A stretch of DNA of 64,000 bases, taken from positions 596,001 to 660,000 of the forward strand of contig CAJHZI010000556.1 of the NCBI GenBank assembly GCA_905160935.1, read 5' to 3'. Origin of the DNA: Enchytraeus crypticus. Lineage: Eukaryota > Annelida > Clitellata > Enchytraeida > Enchytraeidae. This document shows positions 44,301-55,999 of this stretch, one piece after another. Within the stretch, counting starts at the first letter, position 1; every line of letters starts with the position of its first letter. The translations under genes and the position numbers were made by a program. The notes under the pieces were generated by a model that was not told where the DNA came from, ran no database searches, and saw nothing but the letters and a program-made list of their open reading frames with translations.

Positions 44301-47300
44301 TCTTCATGTCCAGATATGGGTGAATCTTAAAATAATATAATGTTCCTAACCTCGGCCTTCCTCTGCCTCTATTTCCTTCCATTCTGCCTTCTAAGACCTC
44401 TTTTAACAAACTCCCTCCCCCCTTAGAACGTGTCCTATCCAACTTTTCTTCCTATTTCTTAATACTTTTATCAACTGTCTATCTGTACCAACTCTCTCTC
44501 AGAACTTTCTAACTTGTAAACTTTTGAGTTCAGCTAATCCTTTCCACTCTTCCCCATATCCACTTCTCCAATATCTCTAGTTTCCTGATATCTGCCTTTC
44601 TTATTTAAAGTTAACTTGCTTAATACCATTCAATTGTTCTATATTTACCTATCCCCTTTCCTCTCTCCATCTTCTTTCTTTCTATCTCTTTCTCTCTCTA
44701 TCTCTCTCTCTTCCTTTTCTCTCTCTCTTTAACTCTCTCTCTCTCTTCCACTCTCTTAGTCGTGTCTCTTATTCCCTCTTCCTCTCTCTCTATCTCTCTC
44801 TCTCTCTCTCTCTGCATCTCATGTCACTGTTATATAGCAGTTTTAATTTTCCATTTGTCCATACCTTGCATTCTCCACTAAGATCATAATTAGTTTAAGA
44901 TCTTAGTTTCACTGCATTTACTCCACTACTCTCCAGACCTCACTAATGTATGTTAGACGAAGAGGCTGTTAGTCATGTGAGATAATATATTAGCACTTCT
45001 TCCTAAGATCAGACCACTGCACTTAACTTACAAATGGCTTATAATGGAGGATTTATATCCGTTTAGTTTTACAGTAATTCACTGCTGTACACTCTGTTCT
45101 TACGCAGTGGATACCATATTGACCGGGATGTTCACTGGATTTTAAGGCTGCGGCAACATCAAAACTCAAACAGCCCCAGTTTCCGGTTCGTAAATTCATC
45201 TCCGAAAATAACGCTAATAACGGATCGGATTATCATTAATCGGCTGATCGGAAATAATATGTTAGTAAATCATCGTAGCATATGTACCATACGAATGAGA
45301 TCAATGCTCAATACTGATCAGGAGTTTAAAATATTTATGCACCTTAATATACATGTAGTAGTGAATTATTTCAGTTATTTCTCATGTATTAGTATTGTGG
45401 ATACGAGTGCCTATTTAAAGTATAAATCTTATATGCTGGGTAAATATATTATCACAGCAAACTTCAAACATGGCTGCCAAGAGTCCTTCCAGTCTGTACA
45501 GAATATCGCCAGGAAGAAGTAATAAGATTCGAAGAGGACAGTTGGGTGGTTGAAAGCTTTAATGAACACCTGTTAGCTAGCAAACGCTTTACTGTTCCAA
45601 AAGTACACCTACACTTTGTGGGCATCCAACGATTATATTGTTGCAAGAGCTACTTTGCAGATGTCTGTGAAGATTTAAAGTTAATCCGTTAATGACGGAG
45701 CAAAAGCAGATCAAATCGAGCTTCGGGAAATGTAGAAATGCGTATTGGAATCAGGAAACGTATAAATACATTAATGGAAACTCCGGTGTTTAGATGAATA
45801 GCTTAACTCAGATACTGCAGAGAGTAACCGAATATCTAGGCGAAGCTTCTAAAAAGAACTTTATAAGAGGTCGTTCAAATCTGCTCAAGACTTTCCACGT
45901 CCGGTCTGACACTAGCTATTGACGCGTCGTTGTAGCACCCACCAGTGGCACAGACCAGTGGCACTGACCAGTGGCACTGACCAGTGGCAAAGACCAGTAG
46001 CACAGACCAGTGGCACAGACCAGTGGCACAGTTCAGTGGCACATACCAGAGGAACAGACCAGTGGCACATACCAGTGGAACAGACCAGTGGCACAGACCA
46101 GTGGCACAGATCAGTGGCACAGATCAGTGGCACCGACCAGTGGCACAGATCAGTGACACATCAGCTGAGGCACTGCTAAGCTAAACAGGTTAAAATATTG
46201 TCTCTAGTTCAGTGGCTCGGGAGGTTTTGTTAACAGTGAAGATAATTAATTATAATTATAATAATTAATTAATAATAGATAATTAATTAAAAATAATTAT
46301 AATTAACAGCAAACTACGAGCAAACAGATAATACATTTCTCTATTGCCAGCAACTTGTATAAAAGAATTCACTAGTTGTACATGTAGATATGTTAAATAT
46401 GAATTAAGTTAACTTCTTTTTCGCTATCTTAAGTCATCACAAGAGACGAACGCTAAGATTTAGTTCGCAAACTAAAATGGCGACCATATGGACGCCGAAG
46501 AAGACACGTGACTCAGCCAATGCCGGACTTTGTCAGCTACATGTAAGTAATATAATACAAATTAAAACACCACAATTTTTCTTCATTTTAGCATAAAATG
46601 GTGTCAAAATTGAAAAGCTAGCTTAACAGAAATTATAAAATATCTTCCCGATTGGCATAAAATAGTAATATAGATGTTTTTAATTTCAGCGTACGAGTAG
46701 TTTATTGATTACTGACTCGCAGTATATTTCTACAATCGTGGTATAACTGAATGTATGTCTTGAAGGCCACTAGTTTATAATGTTTAAATACTCTTTACCT
46801 TAGAGATTAGTAAAACTGGGATTTAATAGAAGAAGAAGAAAAAGGTGATGATGATGATGTGGATGATTATGAGGATGATGACGATGATGACTATTTAACT
46901 CAAAACACGCTAATGGGGAAACACTATTTTACGTCACAAGAATTATGCAGTTATCAGTAAATTATGCACTTCTCTTCGTTTCTTTAATGAAGTGTATAAA
47001 TTTCTAAGTTTTAATAAATAATAAGTAGTCCACTTCCCTTAAATAGCAACATGATTAAATATAGTATATCGTTTTAAAATTCTTCTTTCAAATAATTAAC
47101 TTTGACTTTTAGCATTCTACAGCTTTTAACTCTTACTAATGACCACCCAACTGAAATATTGATGCAAAAAGCTTTAGTGAAGTAGTCGGCTAATGGCTAG
47201 ATGGGAAAGTAAGGAACGGAGCAGTTTGTGCCGGAAAGTCGACACTCACAATGTACAATTAGCGTTAATGGAAGCCTAATGCACAAAAACATCGTCGAAA

Positions 47301-50300
47301 TGGACCCATCGGCTTCAGCATATCTCTTCTTGGAGTGGGTAATTGCTGGAATGCCGATATTTGGCAACATTTCAAGTTATCTTTATAGCTTACCCGAATG
47401 GAAGCTAATCCTGGTAAACTTATCCTCCAATTCTGAGGACAAGTCTTGAGAGATATGAATTGAATATTCACAACGCAGATCAAAGGTTTTATAAGAATAT
47501 TTCTGACTGACAAACAGTATGGCTTGCTAGTATAATCATTTCAATGCTAATAGTAAGAAATACACAGCGCATATATCATTCATGATGGCATCTATCACTT
47601 TTAATAGTAATAATAATAAAGGTTTAATTTCCGTTTCCTCATACAAGGATGATGTCAGAGACGTCCCCCATCACATGCCACCACAGATCGATTCACCTCA
47701 AACCATATTATTGCCACATGTGTATACTGTTCTCTCTCTTAGTGCTCTGCCTGCTGGCAGGTCCATGGTACATAACGCCTCTACACTTCTCTGTCTCCTG
47801 CTTTCCTCTTCATGTCCACATATGAGTGGATCTCTAAATCATTTAACATTCATAATCTCGGCCTGCCTCTGCTTCTCTTTCCTTTCATTCTGCCTTCTAT
47901 TATCTCTTTTAGTAGACTTTCCCAATTAGAATGTGCTTATTCAACTCTTCTTCCTATTTCTTAATGCATTTATCAATTGCCTATCTGTGCCAACCTTCTC
48001 TAGAACTATATACTGTTATGCAATGAATAATCCAATATTTATTCGACGGTCCTTTGAATGTCTTAGATTTTACTCAATGATTAACCCAGACTGGACTCTA
48101 TCTAACCCGAATATCTCAGGATTGGTTATTGAATTTAATGACGTTACCTGTCTTTCTAGACACAGAGCTATTTGTTCGCTATTTTAAATTCCGACCTTAA
48201 GGAGCAATAAAATATTTTGGCATCAAGTGTATTAACAGCTTTCTGGGGAAGTGATCCAATTGGATTAATATAACTTCCTAGACTCGAATGCATCTCTCTT
48301 AAGTGTTCCCACACTGAACTACACAAATGGACAAACGCATTAAAACCATATTGCCATCTCGTACCTAATCCGTCTATGGGTTTGATATATATTAAACTTT
48401 AATTTACTTACTTGAAAAGAAGATTTTTAGGCAGATAACAATTTGAGAATAAACACAGCGACTGTAAACTGTAAAATCTAAAGACGACCAATAGCATTAT
48501 CGTTAAATGAGTTGGCTCACAACAGTGCAAAAATAAAGATCATAGAGTAGATACAAAGTACAGGGTTTGATTTATAGATACAGAAAAAAATTGCTTGAGT
48601 CTTAAATGCTTTCCAATTTTTTCTACAATTTTTGCGGTGTTATTTTAAAGTCATGACATTTCTTGATATGAGCTTATATTCATCATGAAATTACTAGCAT
48701 ACTGCAGAATCATAGCAAAATTAAATGCGCATAGAGTAGCTATTAAATTTAGATTTATCGAAGTGAAATGCGATATTTTAGGGGGACTACCGAATTTAAA
48801 TCTTGCAATCTGTCACCAAATTAACTGTTATTTAATTAAGTTGCCGTATTATCGAGCGAATTTAAATTTTTGCCTTTAAAGAAAAAGTTAACACTCTTCG
48901 ACATCTGCTTTAGTCACATTTAACCATTAATTAAACGCTCACACTTGCGCTTTCAGTTCTTAAACTACAACTACAGCTAAAAGATAAACAATCAGCTTGA
49001 GTTAACAGCTATGAAAATCGCTTCGAGCACAGTCAAACCTGTTACGCGTTAATAAACCTTTTAAGTAGATGAATCATAATACACGCCCAGCTCTTTAAAT
49101 AGTACATCGGTATGTCAACATACAACAATTTAGAGAGATTTCTCAAAGACGCTTTTATCCTCAGCATGCGGACTGTTGATACGAATGTTAATGCACATCT
49201 GATCGACAGCGCTCAGTTAATGTGTCCGCAAGTAAACAGTATCCGATGTCGCTCCCTCGGCCTTCCTTCTGCCGCTACTCGAGAGCTTTTAAAGGAAAAC
49301 AATTATCATCTAGACCCGGCTCAAACATCGACGTTAAATCAGATCTAAACCCCTAAGTGAAGGCTAAGTTTAAATTTAATTTCAGGTAGGAATGCACTTT
49401 AGAAAGAGACTAAAACCTCAGTAAAAGCTGGTTTGAAAATTGTATGAATTATGGAAGCGCTGCTGAGAGAGCAATACCATTTTAAGTTCGATTTATTTGA
49501 AGAGGAGTTCGACAAATTAAAAGACTTAGGCATTTAGAAGTTAATATTCGGTTGAGTACCATTCTAGCACAGCGAATTATAAATCTAAATAAATCTAAAG
49601 AATATCAACAGCTAAGCAAAATTCGTTATCTGTACTGTATTTGTGGTTTAAAAATGCAATGATAACATGAATAATATAAAGCTATAAGGATATATATGTA
49701 TGTATACGCATTCACATAAGATATGTGAAGATCTATAATTATATATTATATAAAAATAATAACCATAATGTGAGAAGAAGAAAGTTAAGTACAAAATTCG
49801 CAACATAATGCAAAAGGGTTCCTGTAAATCTATGCTGCGTGTATCAATGTGTCATCGGTAACTACAAGAATTCTCACGCTATAACACTTTAACGGCAGTA
49901 AACCTTTTTCTCACAAATATACTATCGATGGATTTGGACTGCTCATTCAGATCTTGCTACCTGATAAATATTTGGAATTGGACTTTACTACTGGAATTAG
50001 TTTAGAAATATTAGATAAAATTATAGTAAATTAATTTATTATTTGGAATTGAATTATTTACCTCGAAATTGAATTTACTATTGGAATTAGTTTACAAATA
50101 ATAGATAAAATAATAGTAAATTAATTTCCAATTAGGAATTGAATTTACTATTGGCTATGCCATTCAACCTTGACAGTGAAGCGTCACACTTTTACGATGA
50201 ATAATGGTAGATTATTTTATCTACCTTAGTACCTCTAATTAATATCTACATGGAAATTGTCCACGTTTACAGCGCTATTTAAAGACAGAACGAAGCAGTA

Positions 50301-50455
50301 CCTAGTTGGGTGAGGATGCCACACTGTAGGGCCGCCTCTGCCATTATATCGACGGGGAGGGAGGGCATTAGGGGGGCTGCCACACTGTCCGGCAGGTCCG
50401 AGCCCCTCATTCCACTGTCACAACTTCCGTATAGTATCTCTTCATACGCGTCCAT
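41366..50455 (-). CDS. LMO1: LIM-only transcriptional co-regulator, complete (4 exons, 274 aa)
   Basis: LIM-only proteins bind LDB/Chip and bHLH or GATA factors in the nucleus and bridge them; they have no DNA-binding domain. Exons: 50455-50302, 43420-43114, 42686-42561, 41603-41366 (stop). All junctions are GT-AG and in phase. LIM1 uses Cys98, Cys101, His119, Cys122, Cys125, Cys128, Cys148 and Asp151, with LKCSCCDCRLGEVGTTLFTR and LLCRRDYLRLFG. LIM2 uses Cys162, Cys165, His184, Cys187, Cys190, Cys193, Cys212 and Asp215, with AYEMVMKARENVYHLDCFSC. Both zinc sites are complete in each domain. The sequence is nearest LMO1/LMO3 and fly Beadex, rather than LMO2 or LMO4. Vertebrate LMOs are about 150 aa; here about 97 extra N-terminal residues (Ser/Gly-rich) and a 59-residue tail are present, and no homeobox follows. 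Intron 1 is about 6.9 kb. AATAAA lies on the minus strand at 41317-41312. Confidence 0.92.
44235..44640 (-). repeat. Family C LINE 3' end, longer copy
   Basis: The plus strand reads AGTGCACAGCCTACTGGCCG, GCTATATAACGCCTTCACGC, CTCGGCCTTCCTCTGCCTCT, CATTCTGCCTTCTAAGACCT and ATCAACTGTCTATCTGTACC. On the minus strand this is the carboxy end of a LINE protein (GRPR-type motif) and its 3' UTR. CT-rich DNA follows to 44815. Confidence 0.6.
45945..46165. repeat. 13-bp minisatellite
   Basis: Unit CAGACCAGTGGCA, about 17 units with ACTGA, AGATC and AAAGA variants. Because 13 is not a multiple of three the same text is read in all frames, giving repeated TSGTDQWHRPVAQ-like peptides that are not genes. 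Confidence 0.95.
46478..46543 (+). promoter_or_regulatory. ATGGCG block: possible alternative first exon or YY1-type site
   Basis: AAAATGGCGACCATATGGAC opens a frame that reads MATIWTPKKTRDSANAGLCQ, then LH, and reaches a perfect donor (CTACATGTAAGTAA). The block is much less AT-rich than its surroundings and contains CACGTG. AAAATGGCGACC also fits a YY1 site. No downstream plus-strand exon was found, so coding status is unproven. Confidence 0.3.
46795..46895 (+). repeat. LINE/SINE-2 tail scrap with GAT repeats
   Basis: TTAGTAAAACTGGGATTTAA, then GAAGAAGAAG and GATGATGATG runs. Confidence 0.55.
47595..48010 (-). repeat. LINE/SINE tail followed by family C LINE end
   Basis: 47605-47700: AATAATAATAAAGGTTTAAT, TTCCGTTTCCTCATACAAGG, ATGATGTCAGAGACGTCCCC and CAGATCGATTCACCTC, matching the reverse of 39005-39120. 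47725-48010: AGTGCTCTGCCTGCTGGCAG, GGTACATAACGCCTCTACAC, CACATATGAGTGGATCTCTA, CTCGGCCTGCCTCTGC, a family C end. Confidence 0.7.
49112..49348 (+). other. Unidentified ORF or conserved non-coding block in LIM-only intron 1
   Basis: An ORF of 78 codons (LERFLKDAFILSMRTVDTNV, SLGLPSAATRELLKENNYHL) in a block with more balanced base composition than its surroundings. It is 950 bp from LIM-only exon 1. TTTAAATA lies 25 bp upstream of the ATG. No domain is recognised; a regulatory element is equally likely. Confidence 0.25.
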
Positions 50456-50713
50456 AGACTCTTTCTTTCTATTTAGATACTTTCAAATTTGCAGCTATTG
50501 CAGCTTTCCAGCGTCTCTGTTCTTATAGTTCTGATTGAAGAAGAAGCTGATTATCTGATTGTTATTTAGTATTGTCAATATTAAAATATTTAGGTATTAT
50601 ACTGGTAATTGAGAAGAAAATTTAACCTGTATTTTCTCGTCTTGAGTCGATGTAAGGGATGTATCAAGCAGAATAGTATATCGGTAATTAGAAAGTGATC
50701 AAAAGCAAATGCG

Positions 50714-50956
50714 ATGTTCAAAGAATTAGAGGTGAAATTCGTGGGCATGGCAAATGATCTTAAAATGTGTCCAGTGACAAATAAATTAGGTCAAGCCATG
50801 GAAGAAGAAGATTCGCTAAGATCAGGGGCAGAGAGATCCAAAGCGTTGGAGGATGATGCTGAACTACTGTCTATTCCAGTTGGATGAGTTGATATACAAT
50901 TAGAAGCATTGCGAACTGATGTCAAGATGCGAAGTATTCGATATCTTCCTTCCTAA
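50714..50956 (+). pseudogene. Short unidentified coding-like fragment upstream of the LIM-only gene
   Basis: From ATG at 50714 the frame reads MFKELEVKFVGMANDLKMCP, then a Glu/Asp-rich part (EEEDSLRSGAERSKALEDDA) to a TGA at 50885. The same frame continues VDIQLEALRTDVKMRSIRYL to a stop near 50956. Composition and charge pattern look protein-like. I do not recognise the family. An internal stop suggests a pseudogene or transposon scrap. Confidence 0.3.
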
Positions 50957-50959
50957 ATA

Positions 50960-51930
50960 TTTATTTATTTATTTATTCAGAACGCCAACACTGTTCTACA
51001 GTCATATCTTTCTTTCTAAACATTTATATATTTAAGTATTTATTTCTCCAGAACAATAAAAGTGTTGTAAATAGAGTAATAGAGTATGTCTGCCATTAAT
51101 TTAATGGCAGAGATACTGTATGTTTAGATATACTTCGATATTAAGCCTATACACTGTATTGTTATAACCTCTAACCGAAATTGTTTTTACAATAAAGTCG
51201 TAATGAGGTGACCGATGTTCTGGAAATTTACAGAAGTTGACCAGCAGCCCATACTATCAGTTATAAGAGCACAGTGTACATGTCCAGGTTCCAATAGTAA
51301 CATACAATGTGTACACTACTAGAAACTATTCTCCAATGATAGCTCGCACAATTCGTATAATGTAATTACAGTCTAACGATCATTAAAGTTACAGGCTACT
51401 TGACAAGCGATGAAGAGTTGGGAGGAAATTACAAGCAGAGCGCTGTTCAATCAGTGACCCAATTTCCCTGCAGGCAACTAAGGAATAAATTCAGAGATAT
51501 ACTGTAGTAGCGAAATTTTATCACCTTTTACTAGCGTCGATATTCATAATATTCTCTCAGTACTCTCACACTTTCCTTTCCCTCTCTCTCTCTCTCTCTC
51601 TCCCTCTCTCTCTCCCTCTCACTTTCATTTCACCCGATATAGGCCTATTCCTTCGCAAAGTTTTAGGTTTAAAGGATTTTCGTTCAATTTTTATCACTGT
51701 ACAGCGAACAACAAATAATCTAGTCTCATATGGACTAAACGATTATCAAAATAGTTATAGTTTTTTCGATTTAACAACATATCTTCTAAGGCCCGGTTAC
51801 CCTGATTCCTTATCACACCTACAACAAAACCTTTAGCTAGAAAAAATATAACACTATAATTGAATACAATTCGAAATAAATACTTCGAATTTCTAGTTAA
51901 CTGCAATGAAAATATTAGGTAAAAGCTTAA
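50960..51930. other. Intergenic, no gene recognised
   Basis: ATTTATTTATTTATT at 50958-50978, a similar sentence at 51021-51050 (an imperfect duplicate), and a CT-rich run at 51580-51622. The rest is unique AT-rich DNA. Confidence 0.45.
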
Positions 51931-51935
51931 ATCTA

Positions 51936-52950
51936 TTCCATCATCATCATCATCATCATCATCTTCCCTTAAATCCCAGTTTAACCAGGGTCGGGATACG
52001 AATAGACATTCTCCAGTCCTCCCTGTCCCACACCATATCATCAGTTAATCCAATATTTTTCATGTCCTTCTTAATTACCGCATCCCAAGTCAATTGTGGT
52101 CTACCTTCTAGTAACCTCCTTTTTCAACTCCCCATTATCTTCTATTACAGATCCCAAATACTTAAATTCTGTTACATTCTTTAGCTCCATACCCTGACTT
52201 ATTACTCTATCTCCGTTTATCATCTCACCCTTCCATCTACTCTCTAAATGCTCCGTTTTTTCCATATTCACCCTCAGTCCTTTACTTTCCAATGCCTCTC
52301 TCGCGTTTTCCAACATCTCGCTTACTTTCTCCACAGTGTCTCCTACTATCACCAGATCATCTGCAAATAGCATGCACCATAGGGCCTCCTTAATAGTTTC
52401 CTTAAGCAACAACTCATCCATAATCAATATAAACAAATATGGACTTAGGGCTGATCCTTGATGTACCCCGATCTTCACATCAAAACTCTCAGATTGTCCA
52501 CTCTCCACTCTCACCTTAGTCTTCACCCTGCTGTACATATCTTTGATTAACTCAACATACCAACCTCCTGTTCACAAGTGAACAGTTCCTCTTCTTCAAA
52601 ACTTCCCACACCAGTTCTCTCGGAACCCTATCATAGGCCTTTTCTAGATCCACAAATACCATCTGTATCTTCTTCCTCTCACTCCTTTTCTTTTCCATCA
52701 ATTGCCTCAACATAAAGGTCGGCTCTGTTGTCGACCTTTCAGGCATAAACCCAAACTGGTTGCCCTTAATGTTTGTTGAACCTCTCAACCTACTCTCCAC
52801 TACTCTCTCCCATAGCATCATTGTGTGGCTCAACAGCTTAATACCTCTATAATTCTTACATTCCTGGATGTCTCCTTTACCCTTAAATACCGTCACTAAA
52901 CAACTCAACCTCCACTCTTCTGGCATCCTGTCCCCCCATAACATCTTGTC
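51936..52950 (-). mobile_element. RTE-like non-LTR retrotransposon, 3' half
   Basis: Minus-strand reverse transcriptase in order: MPEEWRLSCLVTVFKGKGDI, CKNYRGIKLLSHTMMLWERV, NQFGFMPERSTTEPTFMLRQ, MVFVDLEKAYDRVPRELVWE, then VGVHQGSALSPYLFILIMDE, MLFADDLVIVGDT (catalytic ADD at about 52350), KGLRVNMEKTEHLES and EFKYLGSVIEDNGE. The end runs on through WDAVIKKDMKNIGLTDDMVW and DREDWRMSIRIPTLVKLGFK, then a stop and a (GAT)n tail at 51962-51940. One frame break near 52550 splits the RT into two ORFs, and the endonuclease and N-terminus are missing. Its 3' end is the source of the SINE-2 tail. Confidence 0.88.
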
Positions 52951-52959
52951 AATCTATTC

Positions 52960-54320
52960 CATAAAAAATAATCTATAATAAATCAATCTATAACATAATC
53001 TATCTACTACGATTTATATATCAGCCTAACGACTTAGCTATATTCATAATCTGACAATCTATCACTAATCCATTTTATTTTATCACATTCCATTAGGTAA
53101 TTCTTCAATAGCATATCTTTAATTAATCTTACTACTAACTTCATTTGCTCTATTTTTGAGAACACCTACCGCACGCATAAATTTACACGCGAACTAGTAC
53201 CGATTTATCTATTAAGCTACCACTTTAGCTGGAAACATACAATTTTACTAATATTTTTCACTGATAACGCTCATTGAAGCAACACTATTACTAGAAAACT
53301 TGGCCTGAGAGAAAGTGTGCAATAAAGCATATGCTGGTACAACCTGCAAGCTTCTATAATACAGTCACGTGCAATGTATGGGGGGGAGGTCTTCAGTAAA
53401 TCGTAGTAGTAAACTGTGTAACTTGTGTTGACAGTTCTCTGAAACTGTTATAAGGGAGACTGGAGGTGGTTAGATACGCCTCTGTTTAACTCTCAGATTC
53501 TATTCTTTTAACTATCAGACAGCTATCTTCTTTTAACTATCTTCTTTTTATATTCTTTTAACTAGCTATCAGATAACTATCTTCTTTTAACTATCTTCTT
53601 TTAGATTCTTTTAACTATCAGTTAACTATCTTCTTTTAACTATCTTCTTTTTGATTCTTTTAACTATCAGATAACTATCGGATCCACGCCTCTGTTTAGT
53701 TATCAGACTGTTAACTCCACTTCTGACCTGTTGAACAATTATTATTGCCGAATGTTAAGGCACATTTAAGGTTAATATAAGCATAAGCATTCAATATTTA
53801 ACACAGGCACGCTATGTGTATCCTGTTACGGGAAGGGACTTCATTGCCTTGATAACTTCCTATTCGCTTTTTGCGTTAAATGAATCTTTTTCAGCTTGGC
53901 ATAAAATTTACTGACTACAATTAAGCACGAAATATAGTATTCTATTCTTAAGCACTACTGGCTTCATTAAACACTAAACGATTTCCCATATTTCATTTAA
54001 ATTATTTAAAATATTTCGTTAACATTCTTTATCATGAACGACTAATGCGCTGGCTATTAATTCACCTCATCTCACCACAGATAAGACTTAATATGTTCGT
54101 CACAGTTTTTATCCCTCTATCTCTCGCCGGAGGCTATTCCATATGTTGACGTTTTCAGCATGTCGGTTGCACCGTTAGTAATTAAAGCCTTACCAATTTG
54201 CTGAGATTGAGTCTTAATTATATTACAAAAACACAATTACAATTTCTTATCTGCTATTTCCCATGTTGTTTCCATCCACTGAGGAATAGATCACCTGTAT
54301 TCTGCACGTATCGTAAGGGG
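52960..54320. other. Intergenic, no gene recognised
   Basis: AT-rich DNA without recognised ORFs apart from the tandem repeat at 53500-53690. Confidence 0.45.
53500..53690. repeat. Imperfect CTATCTTCTTTTAA tandem repeat
   Basis: TCTTTTAACTATC units with AGATAACTATC and TATTCTTT variants, framed by two near-identical sentences ACGCCTCTGTTTA at about 53476 and 53686. Confidence 0.8.
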
Positions 54321-54324
54321 CGTC

Positions 54325-54545
54325 TGTGAAAGAACTAAGGAAGGCAATGAGAAGCGAAATTAGAAATAATAATTCCAGAGTAAAAGGGCCGTCTGCATTA
54401 AAGTGTGGATAAAGCTTAGTCTTTTGTGAAAGGAATAAACTTGTTCATCGATGAAATGAATCTTTTGGAGAAAACTCGCAGTAGGTTCTAAATAGGAATA
54501 TGTCACCTGGACCTTCCACTTTGTATAATGCTATAGAGAAAAAAG
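54325..54545 (+). repeat. Repeat family E copy
   Basis: AAGGAAGGCAATGAGAAGCG, AATAAACTTGTTCATCGATG, AGGAATATGTCACCTGGACC and TTCCACTTTGTATAATGCTA parallel 20840-21040. Confidence 0.5.
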
Positions 54546-54969
54546 ATCTATAAATAGCTATTTGATATTATTGACTTATTGTTAGCTGTCGTTATCAATC
54601 CGTCCATCAAATATAAGAGAAAACTTTGAAAACCCAGTCTTGCATCATCAACTCTTTTAATTACACATTTTAATATCAGCCGTATATCTACTCTGTTTCC
54701 TGCAAAACACCAGTAACTAAAAGTCACAAGCAAATGCCTCAAAACCTGCACTGGCGGTGATTCGTTAATAACGAGCTTGCAAGATATGTAAAAAGTCATG
54801 GGAACGAGGCCAAGCATTACCCTCTCCGAGCGTGTTCATGCAGAATTGAAACAGAAGCAAAATAAGTATCACAGCTTCAAAACGTTTTCTTTTAACCCTT
54901 TTTAATATTAGCTTACACTCAATATTTAATTGTTCTATGTCTTTCTTATTAATATTCATCATTAAATAA

Positions 54970-55105
54970 AATTCTGGTAAAGCTAATCTGAACGTCAGTT
55001 TCCTCACTCGAAAGCGATATCAATGACGGGCGAGCCCGGGATTTGAATCCCGCACCTACTGATCCGCGGTCGAGTATCTTACCGACATAGCTACTGGCTC
55101 CAGCC
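54970..55105 (-). repeat. tRNA-derived SINE-1, well preserved
   Basis: The plus strand reads TGAACGTCAGTTTCCTCACT, CGAAAGCGATATCAATGACG, GGCGAGCCCGGGATTTGAAT (reverse B box) and GATCCGCGGTCGAGTATCTT, CTGGCTCCAGCCA. Confidence 0.85.
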
Positions 55106-55719
55106 ACTTATCCAAATACTTCAATATTCAGTGATGTACTACAATTCAAAGCCAATCAATATTTGCACTGCATAGTTACAAAGTTAATTAGCTTAACACA
55201 ACAATATCCGGATATAAAATTAAAAGTGCTCAATACGATTTGCTAAACAAAATGCAACAGCGATTATTAGACAACAGAGACACACCTGGGGCTTTGTTGC
55301 ACACCAGTGAAAACAAATGAGGCCGTCAAATAAATCTAACTGTATAAGTATGATTAAGAGTAGACTGTTAGTGTTCTGTTGTATTTCACTCTCTCATACT
55401 GTATTTCACATGTTACTGTATCTCGCATGTTGTATTTCACTAAGTTGATATCGCAACTTGAACACCGTTTCTACATAATAATTACATGATTGATGCACGC
55501 TTGAAACTCACTTCGAGAGGTTATTTCAATATTCCATCCAACGTCTCTGATCATAAACTCATAAAGTCCCCTATCGTTACTTGAACTGGACCAAGTTAAG
55601 TTATAATCAATGATCTTTTATTGTGATATCTATCAAAATATCACATGTTTAAACTGTTAGGCTATTTATTGTCATTTGTCCTTTTTACCGGTCCTGCAAA
55701 TGTCAGAGGTTTTTTATTC

Positions 55720-55990
55720 TTTGCTAGTACTGGAATCGACCAATCGGTGACTGCATGTGTCATAGAAGGCGACTAAAGCACTAAGATCCATACCAACGTC
55801 AGAAAGGGCATTCGGTTGGTGAGCGCCTAGGCTCTAGAAATTGCTACAAAAATTTAATCGAATGGAAAAGTCTCAAATAGGGGACTGGCTGGTGGTGTGG
55901 TGTAGGACAGAGAGGATTTGAGACAGTCTTTTTGTATCCAGACTTTGGTTAAACTGGGATTCGAAGGAAGATGATGATGCTGATGATACT
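55720..55990 (+). repeat. SINE-2, near full length
   Basis: GGAATCGACCAATCGGTGAC, GGGCATTCGGTTGGTGAGCG, CCTAGGCTCTAGAAATTGCT, GTTAAACTGGGATTCGAAGG and GATGATGATGC. Confidence 0.8.
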
Positions 55991-55999
55991 TGTACTGGA

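Larger units (their letters stand above)
43421..50301. other. LIM-only gene intron 1
   Basis: Large first intron holding CT repeats (44680-44815), family C LINE ends (44235-44640 and 47725-48010, both minus), a 13-bp minisatellite, a possible ATGGCG exon or promoter at 46478 and a less AT-rich block at 49110-49350. Such introns of developmental regulators often hold enhancers; nothing here proves one. Confidence 0.5.

Noticed and set aside
45875-46184. Repeat protein of the HWSVPLVCATGL type
   Set aside because: Artefact of a 13-bp minisatellite seen in every frame.
50720-50760. 18S rRNA fragment (AGAGGTGAAATTC)
   Set aside because: Only about 15 bases agree and the surrounding text does not; it reads better as a protein-like frame.
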